From an uncultured Gemmiger sp. (GTDB lineage: Bacteria > Bacillota > Clostridia > Oscillospirales > Ruminococcaceae): a stretch of DNA of 11,375 nucleotides. The stretch covers positions 1-11,375 of the forward strand of contig CAUEKL010000061.1 of assembly GCA_959018215.1 (NCBI GenBank). Reading direction: 5' to 3'. This document shows positions 6,862 to 11,375 of this stretch, piece after piece. Positions within the stretch are counted from its first letter, which is position 1. Every line of letters starts with the position of its first letter. The translations under genes and the position numbers were made by a program. The notes under the pieces were generated by a model. The model was given only the letters and a program-made list of their open reading frames with translations. It searched no databases and was not told the DNA's origin.

Positions 6862-7908
6862 ATGGGTGCCCGCCTTGTTTGCCTGTCCCTGACCCTTGCT
6901 GCCGGGCTGCTGCTGTCGGCCTGTGCCGGACCCTCCCGGCCGGAATCCACCCCGGCGCCGCCCACCGCCACGCCCGCACCCAGCCTCACACCCTCCCCGG
7001 AGCCGACCCCGGCTGCCTCCTATGAGCTGGTGTCGCTGGATGCCTGGCTGGCGGGCATGCCGGAAAATGCCCCGAGCTTTTCCTATGCGCCGGGAACGCT
7101 GGATTTTTATGAGGGCGCAAACTGGCCGGAAACGGTCCGCCTGGAAATCAATTACTGGCCCGACACCCTGGAAGAAGCCGCCGAAGCCTATGGCATCCCA
7201 TGGGAACGGTTTCAGGCCATGAACCCGGACCCGCAAAAGAGTGACTTTGCGGAGGGGTACTACAATCTTTGCTTGGATGATGCCTATGTCCTGCCCCAAA
7301 TCGAAATGCAGGACGTGACCATCGAAACGCCCTGGGTGGAGTACGCACGCACCGAGGCGGTGAATACGTACAAAGTGCCTGCTGCCCTGGATGAACAGGC
7401 GGCCGCGGCCATGGCGGCAGCCTATGATTTCATGTACGAGCATTACGGAATGCATATCGGCATTGATCCTAGTGAATACCAGGAAGTGGAAGGGTATTAT
7501 ATCTCCACCGAGGGGGCTCTGTACACCCGGTATACGGATCTGGAACAGTATCTGGGGAATATCTTCTCGGCGGCCCGGTGCGGGGAGATGCTCTGCGGCC
7601 CTCTGCCGACGGATGGCTCGTGGGACTTTGGAGGCTACTACCAGGGCCCGGATGATTCCATTGTTTTCGGCGTGGGTGACCGGGGCAGCAACATTGCCCA
7701 CTGCGGCACCATTTATACCCAGCCGGAATTGCAGCCGGACGGCAGTCTGCTATTTTGGCGGCTCTCCCTGACCATTGAAAAGGAGGATTTCCAGGGTTGG
7801 GGCCTGGAAGGCTATGACTATACCCCTGATACAGCCAGCATCGGCGAAGTGCGGCTGATCCCCACCGAAACCGGCTGGCGGGTAGATGAGCTGAGCCTGC
7901 CTGCCTGA
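6862..7908 (+). CDS. Lipoprotein A: LysM-like module plus IseA-like C-terminal domain
   Basis: This 348-aa exported lipoprotein has a signal peptide at residues 1-20 and lipobox LSAC with Cys21 as the lipid-anchored residue. A Pro/Thr-rich tether spans 22-52. Residues about 90-147 resemble a degenerate LysM (peptidoglycan-binding) module: DTLEEAAEAYGIPWERFQAMNPD, followed after a spacer by YVLPQI. Residues about 173-348 form a mixed domain: a helix (ALDEQAAAAMAAAYDFMYEHY), then DLEQYLGNIFS, QGPDDSIVFG and a final strand VRLIPTETGWRVDELSLP. This layout recalls the IseA/YoeB inhibitor of DL-endopeptidases. The resemblance comes from memory of the fold's pattern and is not proven. The start ATG has AGAGGA 7 nt before it. 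It is the first gene of a run of four lipoproteins. The gene at 10141 is a diverged paralogue sharing the LysM-like part, the QGPDD/EGPDD stretch, QPDGSL and GWRVDE. Confidence 0.75.
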   Translation: MGARLVCLSLTLAAGLLLSACAGPSRPESTPAPPTATPAPSLTPSPEPTPAASYELVSLDAWLAGMPENAPSFSYAPGTLDFYEGANWPETVRLEINYWPDTLEEAAEAYGIPWERFQAMNPDPQKSDFAEGYYNLCLDDAYVLPQIEMQDVTIETPWVEYARTEAVNTYKVPAALDEQAAAAMAAAYDFMYEHYGMHIGIDPSEYQEVEGYYISTEGALYTRYTDLEQYLGNIFSAARCGEMLCGPLPTDGSWDFGGYYQGPDDSIVFGVGDRGSNIAHCGTIYTQPELQPDGSLLFWRLSLTIEKEDFQGWGLEGYDYTPDTASIGEVRLIPTETGWRVDELSLPA

Positions 7909-7910
7909 CA

Positions 7911-7940
7911 TTTCCGCTATATAAGAAAAAGGAGCGTGAT
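7911..7940 (+). repeat. Leader motif, copy 1 (before lipoprotein B)
   Basis: TTTCCGCTATATAAG, then AAAAA, then GGAGCGTGAT precede the ATG. The same order of elements (TTTCCTATTATATAAG, GGAGTGTGAT) precedes the next gene. It includes the ribosome binding site and a TATAAG box that might also serve as a weak -10. Confidence 0.55.
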
Positions 7941-7946
7941 CCCTGT

Positions 7947-9011
7947 ATGCGCCGCAAACTTCTCTGCCTGACGGTGGCCGCCGGACTGCTGCTGTCCGCC
8001 TGCACCGTCCCCACATCCTCCGCAACTTCTTCCGCCACGGAGGAAGATGCCAATGCCGCCGAAACCTCCGCAACACCGGCGCCCACGGTCACGCCGGAAC
8101 CCGGGCTGCCCTATGATGAGATCCGCACCGCCGAAGAGCTGGACGCCATTCCCTCCACCCCCAATGAAGGCTATTTTACCATGTCTCAAAACGGCTTGTG
8201 GGGGCTCATGCGCGCCGACGGCACGGTGGTTTTGCCGTGTCAGTCCACCAATCCGGTTTCCCGCTGCGGAGCGGAAGATCATTGGCTCTGGTTCCCGGGC
8301 CCACCCATGGACTGGGAAGATTTCGACGCTCTTTCCGCCAAGCTCACCGAAGCAGGGAATGGGGCTCTTTGTCCCGGCCACGGCGGTCTGAGTGATATGT
8401 TCTTCTATGACCTGGATTCCCCGGGCCGGGATGTCCACGCCCTGGACCTGAGCGCTCTGCGCTGGTACCAGGTGGGCACCCCCGGCGAGGTGTGCGAGAT
8501 GGACGATTCCCTGTGGGATACCTACGGCGATCTTCTGCCGGTCTTTTCTGCTCATGAGGAAGGGGAGGCGGGCGACCCCAAGTTTCCAGGTGACCCGGTT
8601 CCGGACGATACGGGGGCTTTGTACTGGTATCTCTGCAAGGATGGTTCCGGCCTGTATATCACAGGTGCGGTTCAGGCCGGCTGGTTCTTCCGGGAAAATC
8701 TGGCCCCGGTGCAGATCGGAGACGGCTGGGCCTATGTGGACCGCAACGGCAACCTGAAAACCGAAGCAATCTATTCCGCCACCTGGGGCGCCCAGGGCGA
8801 ATACGACAACCCGGAGAATCCTGCCGCACCCCAATACGCTGCCTGCCTGCAAAACGGCTATGCCGCCGTCTGCCGGGATGGAAAGTGGGGCCTGCTGGAT
8901 TCTGCCGGCACCGAGGTCATCCCCTGTGAACATCCCGGTGTTGCCTGGGAGGGCACGACCCTGTGGGTGAAATCGGAGGACGGCTGGCACCGGGAAAACC
9001 TCCCGGCCTGA
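7947..9011 (+). CDS. Lipoprotein B: WG-repeat lipoprotein
   Basis: This 354-aa lipoprotein has a signal peptide at 1-18, lipobox LSAC with Cys19, and a Thr/Ser/Ala-rich tether to about residue 54. The body contains WG-type repeats: QNGLWGLMRADGTVVLP (81-97), GWAYVDRNGNLKTEAIY (260-276) and RDGKWGLLDSAGTEVIP (310-326). Between them is a less regular acidic region with FFYDLD and GWFFRENLAPVQ. WG repeats (KWG) are short beta-rich units common in surface proteins of Bacillota; their ligands are mostly unknown. The signal peptide (AAGLLLSAC) is nearly the same as that of the preceding lipoprotein. The ribosome binding site AAGGAG lies 12 nt before ATG, a rather long gap. The gene starts 38 nt after its upstream neighbour and is a clear paralogue of the next gene. 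Function unknown. Confidence 0.82.
   Translation: MRRKLLCLTVAAGLLLSACTVPTSSATSSATEEDANAAETSATPAPTVTPEPGLPYDEIRTAEELDAIPSTPNEGYFTMSQNGLWGLMRADGTVVLPCQSTNPVSRCGAEDHWLWFPGPPMDWEDFDALSAKLTEAGNGALCPGHGGLSDMFFYDLDSPGRDVHALDLSALRWYQVGTPGEVCEMDDSLWDTYGDLLPVFSAHEEGEAGDPKFPGDPVPDDTGALYWYLCKDGSGLYITGAVQAGWFFRENLAPVQIGDGWAYVDRNGNLKTEAIYSATWGAQGEYDNPENPAAPQYAACLQNGYAAVCRDGKWGLLDSAGTEVIPCEHPGVAWEGTTLWVKSEDGWHRENLPA
8833..8890 (+). repeat. Near-identical 58-nt segment, copy 1 (in lipoprotein B)
   Basis: This segment encodes the last WG unit (YAACLQNGYAAVCRDGKWG). It matches 9924-9981 with two mismatches (8840 and 8852), including 38 identical bases at 8853-8890. Confidence 0.85.
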
Positions 9012-9044
9012 ACTGTCAGAAAAACGCAGTGATATTCAAACGCC

Positions 9045-9069
9045 TTTCCTATTATATAAGGAGTGTGAT
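9045..9069 (+). repeat. Leader motif, copy 2 (before lipoprotein B')
   Basis: TTTCCTATTATATAAG followed directly by GAGTGTGAT matches the leader before the upstream paralogue, showing that the duplicated unit included the upstream signals. No good -35 hexamer was found for either copy. Confidence 0.55.
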
Positions 9070-9073
9070 TTCC

Positions 9074-10105
9074 ATGCGGAACAAACTGGGTTGCCTGCTT
9101 TTGACGGCGGCTCTTTTATCCGGGTGTGTAAAATCCCCATCCACAGACCCCGCTGCGTCCTCCACACCAGCACCTGCCGTCCCGGCGGAAACGGAGGAGA
9201 CTGCGTCTTCCTCTGCCGCACCCTCGGCGGAAGCCGCCCTGCACCTTTCCGAAGAAGTGTATTCCTGGGATGCCATGCAGCCGGTGGGAATCTGGGGCAC
9301 CATGCTCATGCGTTCCGAGCCCGGATACTACACCGTTTGCAAGGACGGGCTGTGGGGACTTATCACCGCCGATGGTCAGGTGCTGTTGGACTGCATCAAT
9401 GAAAGACCCATTGATATCTGCGATAATAACGAGTGGATCTGCGAAGCCCTGCAGACCTATACCACCGAAGATCACCCCGACGCCATTGCTTTGCAGCAAG
9501 CTACCGGCAGGCCTCTTTGTTCTGCCCACGGCGTGCTCTATGGATGGTACTACTACGATGTGGATGCCAAAGAGGCCCGGAGGTACAGCGTTCTGGACGG
9601 CTCATCCTTCAATGAGACGGTAGGCGCTGCCGATTGGTCTGCGTTCGGGGATTGGCTGCCAGTTTATCCGACCAGAATGAAGGATGAATATGACCTGGGC
9701 CCGGCGGAAGGCGGCTGGTTGTATGTCAATACTGCCGGAGAACAGATGCAGCCCTGCGATGCCGCCGGGGAGGAGCCGGACGCGGCGGGGTGGTTCTTTG
9801 AAGAAAATCTGGCCCCGCTCTCCTTTGACGGCAAGTGGGCATATACAGACCGCCAGGGCAATCTGGTGACCGAAGCGGTCTACGAGCCTGTCTGGCACAA
9901 CGGGGGAGAGGGCAGTCCCCCGGAATACGCCGCCTGCCTGCAGAACGGCTATGCCGCCGTCTGCCGGGATGGAAAGTGGGGGCTGCTGGACGCCACCGGC
10001 ACCGAGGCCATTCCCTGCGAATACCCCGGAGTTGCCTGGGAAGGCACTGCCTTGTGGGTGAAAACCGAGGATGGCTGGCATCAGGCGGAACTGCCCGAAG
10101 CATGA
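9074..10105 (+). CDS. Lipoprotein B': WG-repeat lipoprotein, paralogue of the preceding gene
   Basis: This 343-aa lipoprotein has a signal peptide at 1-17, lipobox LSGC with Cys18, and an Ala/Ser/Pro-rich tether to about residue 55. The WG-type units are KDGLWGLITADGQVLLD (90-106), KWAYTDRQGNLVTEAVY (254-270) and RDGKWGLLDATGTEAIP (298-314). The middle part shares with the upstream paralogue the L-C-x-x-HG motif, a YYYDVD/FFYDLD strand, YGDLLPVF/FGDWLPVY and the GWFFxENLAP stretch. Four or five Cys beyond the lipobox align between the two (for example Cys149, 288, 297 and 314 here), which could form disulfides outside the cell. The start ATG 9074 has AAGGAG 10 nt upstream and gives a complete signal peptide. 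An in-frame extension to 8963 runs inside the upstream gene and destroys the signal peptide, so it is rejected. Function unknown. Confidence 0.82.
   Translation: MRNKLGCLLLTAALLSGCVKSPSTDPAASSTPAPAVPAETEETASSSAAPSAEAALHLSEEVYSWDAMQPVGIWGTMLMRSEPGYYTVCKDGLWGLITADGQVLLDCINERPIDICDNNEWICEALQTYTTEDHPDAIALQQATGRPLCSAHGVLYGWYYYDVDAKEARRYSVLDGSSFNETVGAADWSAFGDWLPVYPTRMKDEYDLGPAEGGWLYVNTAGEQMQPCDAAGEEPDAAGWFFEENLAPLSFDGKWAYTDRQGNLVTEAVYEPVWHNGGEGSPPEYAACLQNGYAAVCRDGKWGLLDATGTEAIPCEYPGVAWEGTALWVKTEDGWHQAELPEA
9924..9981 (+). repeat. Near-identical 58-nt segment, copy 2 (in lipoprotein B')
   Basis: This is the partner of 8833-8890, 1091 nt downstream and in the same reading frame. It encodes the same residues, while most of the two proteins is far more diverged. 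Confidence 0.85.
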
Positions 10106-10140
10106 ACCCGGCGATACGGGAAAGAAACGAGGAAAAGACC

Positions 10141-11118
10141 ATGAAGAGAAAACAGTGGATGTTCACAGCAGCCGCTTTGACTGCTTTGCTGCTGGCAGCG
10201 TGCGCGGCGGAGCCTTCCTCGGAAACTGCAGACAAACCGGTCACTGTCATCACGGCAGAAACGGCCCGCCCGGCGGTTACCCCGGAATCGGCCGCGCCTG
10301 CGGTGCAGCGGGAGCAGGTGACCATTGAGCGGGACCAGACGGCCACCCTCTATGACGGCAGTTCCATGCCGCAGCAGACCCTGCCGCTCTATTATAGAAG
10401 CTGGCAGGGGAAGACCTGGGCGGAAGTGGCGGCCGAAACCGGATTTTCGGCGGATGATCTGCGCATACTGAATCCGAATGTGACAGAGGACGCCCAAGGC
10501 AACCTACAAAGCGCCGGTATAGATCTGCTGCTGTCCGAAGCCTGGCCCATCCCGCAGACGGAAGTCTGCCGGGTGACGGTGTCCATGCCCGGTATGTCTC
10601 AGCCTTACGACAGCAGGACCTACCAGCTCCCGGATGCCCTGCCCGATGATGCCGCCCGGGCACTGGCTCTGTGTTATTACCAGATGGAATCCAATGGCCA
10701 GGGCTTTATCACCGAGGCACTGCCGGACAACGCCGACTATGTCAAGGTGACTTCCGGTGTGCGGTTCGACACGTTTTCTCAGCTGAAATCCTGGCTGGAA
10801 AGCGTCTATACCCCGGAAGCGGTATCTGCCATGCTGGACGGGCAGGGCACAGATCCTTATTATAAGGAAGGCCCCGATGATGCACTGTGGATACAGGGCT
10901 ATGCCTTCGACCATATCATCCCCCAGTCCGGCCTGACTTGTACGGAACCACAGGAACAGCCGGACGGGAGCCTGCGGCTTGCCGCTGTCTGTGTCTGCGT
11001 GACGGATGACGAGGGCAATCCCCTTGACGAAGGGCAGGGAAGGCAGTATTATGCTCCTGTGCATCTGGTGCCAACGGAGGAAGGCTGGCGTGTGGACGAA
11101 GCAAAGGTGCCTTTCTGA
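10141..11118 (+). CDS. Lipoprotein A': LysM-like module plus IseA-like domain, diverged paralogue of the first lipoprotein
   Basis: This 325-aa lipoprotein has a signal peptide at 1-20, lipobox LAAC with Cys21, and a tether rich in Thr/Ala/Pro to about residue 58. Residues about 80-138 look LysM-like: GKTWAEVAAETGFSADDLRILNPNV, then NLQSAGIDLLL. Residues about 164-325 correspond to the C-terminal domain of the first lipoprotein: a helix beginning PDALPDDAARALALCYYQM, SQLKSWLESVYTPEAV, EGPDDALW, EQPDGSLRL and the last strand VHLVPTEEGWRVDEAKVP. The phrase L-x-x-WLESVYTPEAV is also like the DL..YL..-FT-x-E-x-A pattern of IseA-like domains. The start ATG 10141 has GAGGAA 6 nt upstream, 35 nt after the preceding stop. 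The longer in-frame reading from 9835 lies inside the preceding gene and is a shadow. It is the last gene of the cluster; no canonical terminator follows. Function unknown; a role in controlling cell-wall hydrolases is a guess from the domain resemblance. Confidence 0.75.
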   Translation: MKRKQWMFTAAALTALLLAACAAEPSSETADKPVTVITAETARPAVTPESAAPAVQREQVTIERDQTATLYDGSSMPQQTLPLYYRSWQGKTWAEVAAETGFSADDLRILNPNVTEDAQGNLQSAGIDLLLSEAWPIPQTEVCRVTVSMPGMSQPYDSRTYQLPDALPDDAARALALCYYQMESNGQGFITEALPDNADYVKVTSGVRFDTFSQLKSWLESVYTPEAVSAMLDGQGTDPYYKEGPDDALWIQGYAFDHIIPQSGLTCTEPQEQPDGSLRLAAVCVCVTDDEGNPLDEGQGRQYYAPVHLVPTEEGWRVDEAKVPF

Positions 11119-11150
11119 GCGAGAGGGCTTCTTCTTTCGGCAAAACGCAG

Positions 11151-11187
11151 AATTTTTTCAAAAAAATTTGGAAAAAGGCCGAAAAAA
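11151..11187 (+). promoter_or_regulatory. Phased A/T tracts (UP-element-like) upstream of the last promoter
   Basis: T6 (11153-11158) and A7 (11160-11166) are followed by A5 (11172-11176) and A6 (11182-11187). The last three A-tracts are spaced about 10-11 nt centre to centre, one helical turn, ending 3 nt before the -35 hexamer. This is the pattern of bent DNA and of UP elements at strong promoters. Confidence 0.55.
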
Positions 11188-11190
11188 CAC

Positions 11191-11219
11191 TTGCAACACA
11201 CGGAAACGTGTGATATACT
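11191..11219 (+). promoter_or_regulatory. Near-consensus SigA promoter of the downstream unit
   Basis: TTGCAA (11191-11196) and TATACT (11214-11219) are separated by 17 nt. Transcription should start near 11226. It points out of the window towards a gene not included here. Confidence 0.85.
11197..11212. promoter_or_regulatory. Inverted repeat filling the promoter spacer (candidate operator)
   Basis: CACACG-GAAA-CGTGTG is a perfect 6-bp inverted repeat with a 4-nt centre. It occupies almost the whole spacer between -35 and -10, where a bound protein would block or remodel the promoter. Confidence 0.4.
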
Positions 11220-11225
11220 ACTTCA

Positions 11226-11375
11226 TGGCTGCGAACGGTGTGTGATGAACATCCGTTCATCACAGCCGGCGATATGCGTTGATGCGGGAGGTTGCCGCAC
11301 TTCTTGTTCTGCAAGAGGATGCGGGTTTTTCCGCGGAGTATGTCCGATCTTAGAACCGGGCGAAAGAATTACGGA
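11226..11375 (+). ncRNA. Structured 5' leader RNA, possible ribosomal-protein (S10/rpsJ) operon leader, cut by the window end
   Basis: About 150 nt after the predicted start of transcription hold no ORF but several nested stems. There is a 10-bp hairpin at 11241-11264. A 12-bp stem pairs 11295-11306 with 11312-11324, with one bulge at A11319. Around it GCGG (11284-11287) can pair with CCGC (11331-11334), extended by G-T/A-T pairs. TCCG (11343-11346) can pair with CGGA (11372-11375). The 3' part (GTCCGATCTTAGAACC and CGAAAGAATTACGGA) resembles, from memory, leaders found before rpsJ in Clostridia; this is not checked. A different cis-regulatory RNA is possible. The 257 bases from 11119 to the end hold this leader, its promoter and the A-tracts, and no gene. 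Confidence 0.5.
11241..11264 (+). other. Perfect 10-bp hairpin at the 5' end of the leader RNA
   Basis: TGTGATGAAC (11241-11250) pairs without mismatch with GTTCATCACA (11255-11264) around the loop ATCC. It lies about 15 nt after the predicted transcription start. It may stabilise the 5' end of the transcript or be part of the leader fold. No T-run follows, so it is not a terminator. Confidence 0.75.

Noticed and set aside
4923..6989. 688-aa open frame on the minus strand
   Set aside because: It lies antisense to rqcH, whose family identity is certain. High GC with strong third-position bias leaves the opposite frame free of stops. No protein motif or ribosome binding site supports it.
7917..8990. 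357-aa open frame on the minus strand
   Set aside because: It is a shadow of the WG-repeat lipoprotein gene, with similar His/Gly-rich composition and no start signals.
8963..9073. Upstream extension of lipoprotein B'
   Set aside because: It would put 37 residues before a complete lipoprotein signal peptide and overlap the previous gene. ATG 9074 has its own ribosome binding site.
9835..10140. Upstream extension of lipoprotein A'
   Set aside because: It lies inside the previous gene and hides the signal peptide that starts at ATG 10141.
9021..11150. AAAACGCAG found both at 9021-9029 and 11142-11150, after lipoproteins B and A'
   Set aside because: Nine shared bases in intergenic DNA with no further alignment could be chance.
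11151..11168. AATTTTTT-C-AAAAAAATT as a terminator for the lipoprotein cluster
   Set aside because: The arms are only A-T pairs with almost no loop and no T-run follows, so the stem would be unstable. The phased A-tract reading explains it better.
11006..11245. 79-aa open frame over the end of the last lipoprotein
   Set aside because: It runs through the A-tracts and the promoter. It is a shadow of the lipoprotein gene in its first half and promoter DNA in the second.
1..11375. CRISPR arrays, tRNA genes, insertion sequences or phage genes
   Set aside because: No regularly spaced repeats, tRNA-like folds, transposase motifs or terminal inverted repeats were found on either strand.

Overview
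The window looks like a GC-rich Bacillota chromosome, most likely an Oscillospiraceae/Ruminococcaceae gut commensal of the Faecalibacterium-Subdoligranulum-Gemmiger kind. This is inferred from the base composition, AGGAGG-type ribosome binding sites, the Firmicutes gene pair trmK-NIF3, an RqcH protein, and Thr/Pro-rich lipoproteins with WG repeats. All genes found lie on the + strand. No tRNA, rRNA, CRISPR array, transposase or phage gene is visible. The many long minus-strand ORFs are GC shadows.

Layout. (1) Positions 1-692 are the 3' part of dnaJ. The reading frame is clear through all four zinc-finger motifs but carries an in-frame TAG (75-77) exactly where the family has a Gln, so as written the gene is broken. 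A strong intrinsic terminator follows. (2) A sigma-70-type promoter (764-792) drives a DUF2142 polytopic membrane protein (862-3177). (3) Positions 3285-6704 form a tightly packed, partly overlapping operon: a 68-aa DUF1858 redox-disulfide protein, the tRNA m1A22 methyltransferase TrmK, a NIF3-like dinuclear-metal protein, and RqcH, the factor that adds Ala tails to stalled nascent chains. A 19-bp hairpin (6742-6786) ends this unit, and an extended -10 promoter starts at its foot. (4) Positions 6862-11118 hold four consecutive lipoproteins in an A-B-B'-A' order. The outer two (A, A') share a LysM-like module and a C-terminal domain that resembles the IseA (DL-endopeptidase inhibitor) fold. The inner two (B, B') are WG-repeat paralogues. 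This is the most unusual part of the window and may be an undescribed cell-envelope module. (5) Positions 11119-11375 contain no gene. They hold phased A-tracts, a near-consensus promoter with an inverted repeat in its spacer, and at least 150 nt of highly structured leader RNA. I suspect a ribosomal-protein operon leader (possibly S10/rpsJ), but the downstream gene lies outside the window.

How the parts fit: the dnaJ and trmK-NIF3-rqcH sections are housekeeping (protein folding, tRNA modification, ribosome rescue). The lipoprotein cluster is exported and membrane-anchored and is probably co-transcribed from the promoter at 6788. The final promoter and leader begin a new, probably strongly expressed transcription unit.
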